Assembly: GCA_036971475.1 (NCBI GenBank)
Contig: JBAIZL010000024.1
Span: forward strand, 1,376,659-1,440,658
Origin: Prosapia bicincta
Lineage: Eukaryota; Arthropoda; Insecta; Hemiptera; Cercopidae
Length of the DNA stretch: 64,000 nucleotides
Direction of reading: 5' to 3'
Each line of letters starts with the position of its first letter. Position 1 is the stretch's first letter. The notes below the pieces were generated by a model. It was not told the DNA's origin, did not search any database, and saw only the letters and a program-made list of their open reading frames with translations. Both the position numbers and the translations under genes were made by a program. Positions 12,048-22,283 of the stretch are shown in pieces.

Positions 12048-13235
12048 GTCTAGGATCTAAAGGGGGTTGAGCATTCACTGCAAGCCTAACGCAATTTTAT
12101 TTAGATGATTGTTCTGGGTACTTGGGTGATTGTAAAAACGTATGTCGTCGCCCCCTCACGTGGTCGACATAACTGGGGGGAGGGGGGGGAACGCGCTGTA
12201 CTGGAACCTTTGTATCTTTTAAACTATAAAATGTTTTTTTACTCACAACAATAAGGTCTTCAATAATGGTTCTTACGTAAAAAAGGCTAACTATAACACT
12301 TGGTGGGTAAAAATTATTTTTCTTAAAAGTTTCATTTTTACTTTGTTTTTTAGTAAATTTCCATTGGAAAATTCACCATTTGCGGTAAACGTAAGCCGGA
12401 GACAATGAAAGTTTGAATGGAAAAAACATATTTGTTCAAAGTTATCAATATTCAGTATTTTAGTGTATGATCGATCCCCTGCACATTTTATTACGTTTTA
12501 CTATGCTTTAAAAATCTTATATAAAATTATGTTCCTCAAGATTGAATGTTATCATTATAAATGCATTTCAGAAATACATAATGTTTTTGGTAGAAAATGA
12601 AAAATCGATTTTCCGTATTAAAAAAGGCGGATGAAAAGTCAACTTCTGATTGATCGATTCTTCCTATTAACAAACATATTCCCACAAATAACAAGATGCG
12701 CCTCCTTGCTAAATTGAATCGGAATCGGACGTTTTGATCCAAAGTTACCATGATTAAGACACGAAAACTATCGTGATATTAGTATATATTTGAGTGTATA
12801 GCTTTGAACAAATATTTTTTAAATTCCATTGAACTTAAAACAAGCTCTCATCTTAGTCTCCGGCTTACGTTTACCGCAATGGGTGAATTTACCAATGAAA
12901 ATTCACTAATAAAACAAAGTAAAAGTAAAAGTTTTAAGAAAAATAATTTTTTTCTCAGTAGGTATTATCGGTACCCATTTTTACGTAGGAGCCATTATTG
13001 AAGCCCTTATTTTTGTGAGTTTAACAACATTTTTTGGTTATTCTATCTATTATAGTTTAAAAGATACAAAGGTTCCAGTACAGCGCGTCCCCCCTCTCCC
13101 CCCGGTATGTCGGTCACGTGAAGGGTCGATGACATACGTTTATACAATCACCCAAATCCGCAGAACAATATTCTGAAATAAAATTGCGTTAGCTTTCAGT
13201 GCATGCTCAATCCCCGTTTAGTCTTGGACTAAAAG
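12048..13235. repeat. Long inverted repeat (foldback element), arms about 390-420 bp
   Basis: The left arm (about 12048-12440) and the right arm (about 12812-13235) are inverted copies. Each has the order CTAAA-GGGG-TTGAGCA, CACTTGGGTGATTGTA-like, a C/G-rich tract, the CTGTACTGGAACCTTTGTAT segment, and CTCCGGCTTACGTTTACCGC next to the centre. The arms differ by many substitutions and small gaps, so the insertion is old. The roughly 370-bp centre has no transposase. No clear target duplication was found, so the ends are approximate. Confidence 0.85.
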
Positions 13236-14570
13236 ACAAACGTAAAGGTCCATTGCTCAAACAGAAATTCCAACACTCGAAACTATAAACAATAACAAAA
13301 ACTTACTAACACATACCTCCTAATATTTTCACAAACTTTGGGTTTTTCTAATACGTCCCCGCATATACACGTTTATAGGTATATAGTAATGTTCTATAAA
13401 ATAGTGCAACACTCCAATGTCCTACAGTCCAATTTTAAAACTAACCATAAATACTTTTGCTGCTTCAATTAATACCGATTAGTCACGTTCAGTAATAATA
13501 GATACAAATTGAAAATGCGGGGACGTATTAGAAAATACCCCAAACTTTATGCATTACAAATAAAAGAAACAAACTCAACATACACTAGAATACATTTTAA
13601 AAGACTGACTTCTAATGCAACACAGTTATTGAATATACAATACAAACACAAGTAGCACAATATAATCTTAATCTATGATAAACAATATAACAGAGTGAAA
13701 ATAGACAGACACACATGCAATAACCAACAGCAAATACCTCATTATACATCTGAAAGTATTAACAATGCATTAAAAGCGTCTGAGTGATTTCAGTAAAATT
13801 TCTGTAAAGCATTTATTATTTAAAAGGTAATTTAATCAACTCTACATTCATCTGTGCGGGAACTTGAAAGAGGCCTTATTTAATATTCTCTAACAAACAG
13901 AAATTGCAAACAGTTACAAACATGTTCCAACGGAATTCATTATGAAGCCAATAATCATCGTCGCCTGGATATAGATTTATTTCAAATCCTTTACAAAAAC
14001 ACTTAATTTTGTATATATACATCTTTTTAAAATTCATGATAAATTGAACTGACGTATTTTAAAAACATTACGGTTATAACGTAAAAAAATAGTTGTTTAC
14101 TGCTTAGTTGCAAAAAGCAGAAGATACCATAACGAGAGTCATAATTATCAAAAAAGGAATAAAACTATTTTATAGCCACATAAATATTTATATCTATAAA
14201 TGTAATAGATTAAATTCTATGAAAATAATAACATAAATAGGTTAACACAAATAGATAAACATTAAATGGACTTACAAAAGGTGAGGTTAGTATTCGTTAC
14301 ACATGGCAGCAACCAACTGCTGGCTTCGCAAATTGTTGATCAAAGTGCAACGCCCCACGTGACTAGAATTGTAAACATCCACAGCACTACTTAGATAAAC
14401 AAACTGAAGGCACTCTATTATCAACAATTCTTCCTTGAGCATCCGGTCGAACCTAACCACTTCCTTCCTACACTGATCCAAGGATAATTTAATTGTTTAA
14501 ATGTATTTGTTCTCAGACCACAAATTACAGCTGTTGAAAATTTTCAATTCAAGAGTTCACACACACACAC
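13236..14570. other. No gene recognised; (AC)n tract at the right end
   Basis: This is AT-rich non-coding sequence. The last bases before the Gypsy LTR are an (AC)n tract (about 14558-14570). It continues as ACACACACACGCAC after the element at 26013, so the retrotransposon inserted into an AC microsatellite. Confidence 0.5.
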
Positions 14571-16593
14571 TGCAACGTCCCCCCCCAGCTCACCTCGTCC
14601 CCTCTACGGTCCCTACCACCGCATCTCCACGCGGTCGTCTGCTTGCGTAGTTTAAATCCTTTCTTGCAGAATACTAAAACTTAATTGTTGACAAGAAAAC
14701 ATATTTATAAACAACCAAACCTCTGCCTATCACCCTGCTGGTAAAACCGTGCTAAACTCCCAGAGTTAAGTGTATGTTTCCTGCTCGTAGGGCCAAACCC
14801 ACAACAAGCCTATTCCCGCTGACTACTATTTAAAATACGTATAAACACTCCTAAATTAGTGTATCAATTGTGTCTGGTCTAAGTATAGTCACACATGTCA
14901 AATTAATAGTCAGCTGGAAAGAAACACATTTAGAATAATACACATAATAAACACAGAGTCTTACCACCTGATGATGATCTGCAGAAACAGCAAGGGAACG
15001 TGCAAAATATGATTGTGTTTAAAAATACCTATTTTAAAAGGCTCCTGTGTCCTCTTAAACACAATCTGCCAGTAGATAAATCTCTGGACTTTTATTACAA
15101 AAAACCAACTAATCTTTAGACTAGCTCATGAAATTAGTAGAGAGAAACTCTTTAAAACATTAGGCTTTGTCTATTGCCATTTAATGAAATTTAATTAAAT
15201 TTGTTTACTGATTTGATAATCATTTTTATATTAGTTGGAAAAAGCTAAACAGTTTTTATTGGTTATTTGACACAGGATGGTATGCAAATAATCTTTATTT
15301 TTATGACATATTTAACTCTATTTATTTAAATAAAAAAGAAAATTTATCCTTCAAAGTATTACACAATTATATTAGCAAAACAATTCACTGAGTTACTTCT
15401 TGTTTCTTATGCTTTAAAAAATTATACTTTGCATATAGATTTATTACATTTACATTAACATAAAATCATTTTCAAAATTACACATAATAATATTTTATCT
15501 CCTATATGGAATTGGTAAATTCATAACTTATGACCTTTAATTTTTAAATTTATAATATTCGAAAATTTCTCATTTTCTTTAAATAAACGGCTTATGGCCA
15601 AAAACCTTTTGTAATTTTAATATTCATTATTTTAAATATTCTGAGCACATAAATTCATTTACTTAGCAGACAATTTATTTAAATTTTATAAAGAGTGAAG
15701 TCATTGTTTTAAGCTTGCAAATTTGTTTGAATTTAATAAATTTAACTAACTAAATTTGACGTGACTGATTTCGAATAAAGAAAATGACTTGCCAAAGATG
15801 TTCTTGCCGGTCCTTGGGGTCCCTCGTCTGGATTCCCTGGTCCTTGGACACCGGAAGTCGCCATCCCTGGTTCGTCGGTGGTGGTTTCCCTCTATTCGAG
15901 CGTCCTGGAGGCTGAGTCTGGAGCCTTCATCCTTGGTGGTCCTGGATGTCGAAAGCGCTGAGGTTATTGTCCATCTGGCCTGCTGACGGTCTCTACTCGC
16001 GGTCCAGCATAGCGTCCCGCGGCACCTCGTGTTAGAAAATTTTTACAGACTGTCTCTAAAGGCTTAGAGACCAAGTATATATAGCGGTGAATTTAACCTA
16101 CCGCACCCCGCCTGCAAGTTTGCTATCGCTCGATTTATTCCTTGTACAGGCAAGTCGGGCAACGAATCTGTTTTAGCTTGCATAGTTTGATAATTAATTT
16201 TAGAACACTGAAAAATGTCTATTTTATTTAAACGGCTGTAACTTTTTTGTTTCTTAAGTTTTTTGAATTCTGTTTTCTTTAATGTTCATTCTAGGTTATT
16301 GTGGTTCTTTTGAAATGTCGATGAAAGTTCTACGTGTTTTGGTTCGAAAAATAGCTTTTTAAGGCACTTAGAATTTTTTCGCTTCACTCTCGATGTTCAA
16401 ATTTAGTTAGTTATTACAACTTTATTTTATAACATTCTTTAATGTGGCTTAACTATTCTATTTACTGTTTTATTTAATTTTTCCCTCTTTAATAATTGTA
16501 TAATTCCCTACTTGATTATTTTAAAACAGCTTTATTTCTAAACAACAGGAAATTACTTATTTCCCACTTGCGACGGTCTCTCACCCCGTTGCA
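14571..16593 (-). repeat. 3' LTR of the Gypsy element
   Basis: This 2,023-bp repeat matches 23990-26012 at a constant offset of 9,419. The one difference I found is T at 16337 against G at 25756. A + strand open frame inside it (15789-15986) is present identically in the other LTR and has no family. It is taken as chance coding in a C/T-rich patch. Confidence 0.97.
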
Positions 16594-16607
16594 ATTTCCC
16601 CGTTTGA
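16594..16607 (-). other. Candidate polypurine tract
   Basis: Directly inside the 3' LTR, the - strand reads AAACGGGGAAAT up to the LTR start TGCAACG. A purine-rich run in this position primes plus-strand DNA synthesis in LTR elements. It is interrupted by one C, so the assignment rests mainly on position. Confidence 0.5.
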
Positions 16608-18347
16608 GAGGTTAAAAATGTTTTACTTTGTTAAAATGTTTTTTACCAATTCCTTATCTTATTATTACTTAAACTATCTTATTCTATTACAAAATTTTCT
16701 TATTATTATTCTCTCGTCTCTTGAGAAGTTTTCACCCTGAAACACTTCAAACACAAGTCAATTAGCAATTTATTAGTCACTTTTATTTACACTAACTTTT
16801 ATTTTGTCAAATTACACATTATTCACCACACTGATGGCTGTCATTTCCTTTATACATTTACCACGTCAATTTCATTTTATACTAGTTATGGCTTTAAAAA
16901 CAATGACTTGCAATTAAAAACCTAACTAATCTTACAGTACTATTTTTTAAACATATTCCATTCATATCTTAAGTATTACGTATTATTGTGTCAGCTGTGG
17001 AAGTACAGTTTATCAAGTTTAATTTGTTTATTTTCCGATAAACCTTCCGTAGCGGCTAACTATTGCGTGGATTCTACATTCCAAACTACCTGCAAGGTCA
17101 ATGAGCTGGCTTGTAAACATTCTAATGACAACAATTCTACTTATCATATTAAAACGGAACGAACCTTGCCTTCAAATTCTCTATCTTTAGATTGTACAGT
17201 TTATAAAACTGGCTTGTGTCTAGATTATCGAAGTCCACTTGATAAATCTTGATTGCTTCTGATTTTAAGGCAAAGTTTCTATTGTCGACCTTGATCGTCA
17301 GTACACAAGTTTTCCTGTTTTATATTGTACAGTGATAGTCTGATCTAACGACCCACTATTTCATGCACACAAATTTCTTGTTTGATTTTGCAAAGGTCTG
17401 TCCGCGTATTAGTTGTACAAGTCATTAAAATTCGCCTGCTATCTTTCTGATTGTTGCTTGATTTAACCCGCTTGTTTGATTTAGGCAGTGGATGTAGCTC
17501 GGCAATGTTTGCTCAATATCCACAAAGACTTCCTGAATAATACTTTTGTAATGTTGATTTAGTTATTAAATAGTTTGTTTTCGATTTTAAACATTTGTCC
17601 CTTTACAAATAAGTAGCTAATCTTAATCTCCAGATTTAGCCTTATTCAATTACTGCTTATTCTTGTTTCTACATTAAATCAGTTTATTAATCATTCTGAC
17701 AATTTAATTCCTGCCTAACTTAGCTTATCGCTCGCGTACTGGTTCTATTACTGAACAACATTCTAATTTGGCATTTCCGTATTTTTATTATAATCAGTGT
17801 AAAGATCACATTGTAGAATCCCTTTACTTGTCATAAAACTTCTTAACGTTTTTAACATCATATACAATTTTACAGAATACATTACAAGATATTTTATAAT
17901 TATTGACACAGTTGGTTTGATTAATTGTAGCAAATCAAGTTATTGTTCCTAATTTTGCTTCTTATCTTTTAAACTTTCCCATTAAACATTTTGGAAATTC
18001 CGTAGAACATCTTATTGACTTTGTCCTGTTTTAAATACATTTAGGCTTTTTTGCCCTCTACTATTTTGGTACGTCCGTCTTATTTTGTTACAAGAAATGT
18101 TTTTATAAACTCGTTCCCCGCCCGTCCACCGGATACTTCATTGTGGCCTTGTTTACAAACACAAGTGATTGCCCTTAACCTTGAGCCTTTGTTTATATTT
18201 GTTCGACTCGGTGGGTCTTTCATTCAAACATCTGACTATTTTATTGTTATTGTTGTAACCTAGACAATTCTGGTTTATTTAAAAGTACAGCGGTTATTTA
18301 TTTGTACTGCCTTTCTTAATAGTATTTAGTTTTAAAATATTTTTTAC
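16608..18347 (-). other. Long 3' internal non-coding region of the Gypsy element
   Basis: About 1.74 kb lies between the pol stop and the polypurine tract without any substantial - strand open frame. Errantivirus-type Gypsy elements carry env here. I see no signal peptide, cysteine-rich ectodomain or transmembrane segment in any frame provided, so this is either a lost env region or a long 3' UTR. An 88-codon + strand frame (16986-17252) is antisense and unrecognised. Confidence 0.6.
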
Positions 18348-21300
18348 TCATTCATAAAACTTTTTAATATCTTTTATGTCATAGATGCCTCGGATTTTAT
18401 CTGTAACCATGTTTGCAATTTGGTAGGTTTTTCGACCCATTTTCCTTTTAATTTTATAAGGACCTTGGTACCTTAACAGCAGCTTTTCTGTCTCATTCTT
18501 AGACACATCCGATCTATTGTGCCTAGTGATTAGGACTAAATCGCCCGGTTGAAACGACGTTTCTCGGCAGTTTATATTTTTCATAGCAGCCCGTCTTTCT
18601 CCCACTGTCCTTATACGATCGAATACATTTTGTAAGGTTTCTCTTTGTGTCGCTTGTTCCGCATTTCTACAATCATCTGGCAGAAATCTCTCCCATATAT
18701 ATATCGGTACTTCCCCATGGTGTACCTGGATAGGTGAATATCCAGTTACTTCATGGGGAGTTATGTTAATTACCTGTTCCATATATGGCAGATATCTCAT
18801 CCATGATGACTGCGCTTCATGGCAATAGGTCCTAAGAATCCTGCCCAGATCTCGGTTTATCCTCTCGGCATGGTTTACCTGTGGATGCCTGACCGGAATT
18901 AATGTATGCTCAACACTGTTGTCGTGCATCCATAAATTCCATTGTCGAGACGTAAAGGCCGATCCGAAATCTGAGAGTATTCGCCTAGGCTTCCCTATTG
19001 TCTGAAAATAATGCGACAGTTTGGCGATTGTACTCGTCGTATTTGGGCGCTTAACTGCATATAATTTTACTAATTTCGAGAATACGTCTACAACCACTAA
19101 AATGTGTCTTGCACCTCCTGTGCTCCGGGGCAAAGGTCCTAAAAAATCGACAGCAACAATCTCTCCCGGCTGTTGTGTTAAAATGGGTTTAGTTCTTGCT
19201 TGCAAATATCGATTTGTTACTTTTGCAAACTGGCAGATCCGACATTTCCGAATGACATCTATGACTTGTTGATGTATATTTTTAATGTAAACATGTTTGT
19301 TTATCATTTTGACAATTTTATTTCTACCTAAATGTGCATATTGTTTGTGTACATGCTCTATAAATGGAACGATATTTTGCTTTGGCATCACAACCTTCGT
19401 TCTATTGTTTACAATTTTACATAATATATTGTTACATATTTTATAATAATTAAACTGATTTATGTGACTTATTATATGAGAAAGTTCAGGTTCTTGCTCC
19501 TGGACTCGTCTCATTTCTTTAAACATCTTTTGTATTATTGTAGGGCATTCTACCTTAATTTGTCCTATTTTAACTACATTTAATCCCTTTTGCCCGCTAT
19601 TATTTCCTGTATTACTCTGATACATCCGACTTATGGTGTCGCAAGGAACGTTTTCTTTACCTGGACAGTGTCTCATTTTTGGCTGATATTCCTGTATCGC
19701 GAGAATCCACCTAGTTATGCGTGCATTGGTATAGTTGCATGAATAGAGAAACTTTAGTGCTTTGTTGTCTGTAATGATAGTTAATGGGGCCCCTACTATC
19801 AATGGCCGAAACTTCTTTAGGCCATGCACTATTGCCAAAAGCTCCTTTTCGCACACTGTATACCCTAATTCCGCGTGTTTCAGTGTTCTCGATACAAATC
19901 CAATTACTTGTAACCTGCCCTGTTGGTCTTCCTGGTACAGCTGACTTGCTATAGCGTTATCGCTCGCATCAGTTTGTAAAAACGTTCCCCGACCTTCTAC
20001 CGGATGTGTCAAAGTAACCGCTTCCACAAACAGGTTTTTTACATTCCTAAATGCATCTTGCATTTCTATATCCCAAACCCAGGGTTGTCCCTTTCTTAAT
20101 AGCTTCAACAGGGGTGAAGTTTCTCGGGCGTATTGACTTGTGAATCGCGAATAATAATTCACAAATCCTAAGAATGATTGTAACTGTTTTTTATTCTTAG
20201 GACTAGGAAAATCACGAATCGCTTGGAGCTTATCTGGGTCAGTTTTTACCCCTTTCTGGTCAAAAATGTACCCTAAAAACTTCACTTCCTGTTGGCAGAA
20301 CAATGTCTTATTGGGATTTATTGTTAGATTTCCCTCCCTGAATTTGGAAAATATTATACGCAAGTGCTCGAGGTGTTCTTCAAATGTCTCCGATAGACAT
20401 AACAAGTCGTCAACATAGGCTAATATGTTGTCGCTTAACTCCACGCCAAGTGTTAAATCGACTGTTCTTACTAGGGCCGCTAGAGAATTCTGTAACCCGA
20501 ATGGAACGACCTTAAAATTGTACACCTTATTGTCGAATAAGAAGCCGGTATATTTCTTGGAATCGTGTGTCAATGGCACTTGCCAAAAACTTGATGTCAT
20601 ATCAATTTTTGTAATATACCGTTTATTCCTTCCTTTTCTTAGGATGTCGTCTATACTAGGTGCACTCTCATAATCGGGTACAGTTATCTCGTTTAACTTC
20701 CTAGCGTCTAAACAAAGTCGAACTGTATTGTCTGATTTTATGACAACAACCATAGGATTAACATATGGCGTCCTTGACCTCTCAATTATGTCATATCGGA
20801 GCATTTTGTCGATTTCTTCCTGAACCTGTTTGCGGAAGTTCATTGGAATAGGATAGTTCCTGTTCACAAAAGTTGTGCCTTCCTTAATTTTGAGCGCATG
20901 TTTATATTTATTGGATCTACCTGGTTTTTCATTAAACACGTCTGAATAATTGTTTATCAATTCTTGTAACTTCGACATTTCTTGTTTGTTTAATATGCAA
21001 TGATTATTTGTATTTTCCAATTTAATCGTATTTATTTTTAGATACGTTTTACGCGTTCTGGTTTTCTTTCGGCGTTTTGTGTTACGCCATTGTGCGTAAT
21101 TCCTGTATTTTATTTTTGTTTTTGATTTATTTTTACTTGGTTTATTTTGATAATTTTTATACTGGTGAGATTTACTTTTAAATTTATTTTTAGCAAACAA
21201 TTTGGACTTCGTTTTCAAGCAAGATTGGTTAGAATTAAAGTGCTTTGGAATTCTTGTTAAGTCTAACGGATTTGTTTCCCGACAATTAGGTCTTTCCCTA

Positions 21301-22277
21301 ACTTGTTGGAATTTTATTTGTTTCGGCTTGTAGCCATTTTTATTTAATTCGTTGAATCCTCCCTCGTCATTAATTAATTTGTTTGTTGTAGGCTTGGTTA
21401 ACCCATTTTTTGCTTTGTTTAATCCCGTTAGCTTACTTGATTCCGTTCTTTCACAGTTTAATAATTCACTCTTCCTCGAATTTTCGCACAATTTGTTATT
21501 TAAATTTTTGGTAACCTCGTTCTTAACCTTATTCGTTGACAATTGTTTTGATTTTATTTTTTGTTCCCCGCTTGTATCGGTGGAACATTTTACATTTTTA
21601 GTTATATTTTTGTTTATTATTTTATTAATTTTATTACATCCTATCTCTTGTTTTATATTATTTTTATTATTATTCGATACAAGAAACTCCTGGTGCAGCA
21701 GATATCCATCAATTTCATACGTCATGAACGATCTCTCCATGTTTATCCGGGCTTTTAACGCACACAAAGTATTTGCTCCCAAGATGAGGTCAACCCGTAG
21801 ATTGTCCACAATCAAGAAAACAAATTCCTTTGTGTGTCCGTTTAATGTTAGAGGTAGGATCGTTTGTAATTTGACTCGTTTGCAGGTTGACCCTAATGCT
21901 GTGACTATCGCTACGTTAGCTATAGGTAGCTCATAGAATAAATTCCCGTTTTGTTTTAGGGCTATGTATTTTTCTGTTTTAATCACAGACATTTGGGCAC
22001 CTGTATCAACTTGTGCAATAAACTTATGGTCTTTAATTTCGCACTCTATCACTGGACACTGGTCTATATTCTCCAGTTTTACAACCGAGTCAATTCTTTC
22101 CTCTAACAAATCGTCCCTAATAGACATGGAAAAACCGCCTAGCCTGATCTTATTATGATGGTAAACCGGCTTTTCCTTCGGTCTCTCGCTCTGAAATTTT
22201 TTAAACTTCTTATTGCTTCGGATCTCTAACCCGGTTAACTTATCTCCCTGATTGTTGCCAGAGATCCTTATATTTAG
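18348..22277 (-). CDS. pol: Gypsy pol polyprotein (protease, RT, RNase H, integrase)
   Basis: The - strand frame is open from the frameshift site at 22277 to the stop at 18348. The first in-frame Met is at 22127 and gives 1,259 residues, but translation most likely enters by -1 frameshifting from gag. From that Met: aspartic protease QVDTGAQMSVI at about 39-49; a Lys/Asn-rich linker at about 150-375; reverse transcriptase with KIDMTSSFWQVPL and the YVDDLL active site near 570; RNase H starting at TDAS near 718; integrase with the H-H-C-C zinc motif (HKQYAHLGRNK...CRICQF) at about 900-960; the catalytic core with DFLGPLP near 992, SDFGSAF, and the Glu of HAERINRDL near 1085; and a C-terminal YQGPYKI/GRKTYQI module. 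No stop interrupts it. It copies the genomic RNA and integrates the cDNA. Confidence 0.95.
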   Translation of the reverse strand, partial: LNIRISGNNQGDKLTGLEIRSNKKFKKFQSERPKEKPVYHHNKIRLGGFSMSIRDDLLEERIDSVVKLENIDQCPVIECEIKDHKFIAQVDTGAQMSVIKTEKYIALKQNGNLFYELPIANVAIVTALGSTCKRVKLQTILPLTLNGHTKEFVFLIVDNLRVDLILGANTLCALKARINMERSFMTYEIDGYLLHQEFLVSNNNKNNIKQEIGCNKINKIINKNITKNVKCSTDTSGEQKIKSKQLSTNKVKNEVTKNLNNKLCENSRKSELLNCERTESSKLTGLNKAKNGLTKPTTNKLINDEGGFNELNKNGYKPKQIKFQQVRERPNCRETNPLDLTRIPKHFNSNQSCLKTKSKLFAKNKFKSKSHQYKNYQNKPSKNKSKTKIKYRNYAQWRNTKRRKKTRTRKTYLKINTIKLENTNNHCILNKQEMSKLQELINNYSDVFNEKPGRSNKYKHALKIKEGTTFVNRNYPIPMNFRKQVQEEIDKMLRYDIIERSRTPYVNPMVVVIKSDNTVRLCLDARKLNEITVPDYESAPSIDDILRKGRNKRYITKIDMTSSFWQVPLTHDSKKYTGFLFDNKVYNFKVVPFGLQNSLAALVRTVDLTLGVELSDNILAYVDDLLCLSETFEEHLEHLRIIFSKFREGNLTINPNKTLFCQQEVKFLGYIFDQKGVKTDPDKLQAIRDFPSPKNKKQLQSFLGFVNYYSRFTSQYARETSPLLKLLRKGQPWVWDIEMQDAFRNVKNLFVEAVTLTHPVEGRGTFLQTDASDNAIASQLYQEDQQGRLQVIGFVSRTLKHAELGYTVCEKELLAIVHGLKKFRPLIVGAPLTIITDNKALKFLYSCNYTNARITRWILAIQEYQPKMRHCPGKENVPCDTISRMYQSNTGNNSGQKGLNVVKIGQIKVECPTIIQKMFKEMRRVQEQEPELSHIISHINQFNYYKICNNILCKIVNNRTKVVMPKQNIVPFIEHVHKQYAHLGRNKIVKMINKHVYIKNIHQQVIDVIRKCRICQFAKVTNRYLQARTKPILTQQPGEIVAVDFLGPLPRSTGGARHILVVVDVFSKLVKLYAVKRPNTTSTIAKLSHYFQTIGKPRRILSDFGSAFTSRQWNLWMHDNSVEHTLIPVRHPQVNHAERINRDLGRILRTYCHEAQSSWMRYLPYMEQVINITPHEVTGYSPIQVHHGEVPIYIWERFLPDDCRNAEQATQRETLQNVFDRIRTVGERRAAMKNINCRETSFQPGDLVLITRHNRSDVSKNETEKLLLRYQGPYKIKRKMGRKTYQIANMVTDKIRGIYDIKDIKKFYE

Positions 22278-22283
22278 TTTTTT
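22242..22283 (-). promoter_or_regulatory. Predicted -1 ribosomal frameshift site between gag and pol
   Basis: In the gag frame the - strand reads CC A AAA AAC TAA: a canonical X XXY YYZ heptamer (22277-22283) next to the gag stop (22274-22276). Slipping back one base leads into KKLNIRISGNNQGD and straight into the open pol frame. About 11 nt downstream, ATCTCTG and CAGGGAGAT can form an imperfect stem with a two-base bulge, a modest candidate stimulator. That frameshifting occurs here is inferred from the arrangement. Confidence 0.85.

Noticed and set aside
12536..12751. 71-codon frame in the centre of the foldback as a transposase
   Set aside because: No recognisable motif and too short; AT-rich chance frame.
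21352..21936. 194-codon + strand open frame, rich in Leu and Phe, membrane-like
   Set aside because: It is antisense to the Lys/Asn-rich linker and protease region of Gypsy pol; the hydrophobicity is the complement of AAA/AAT-rich codons.
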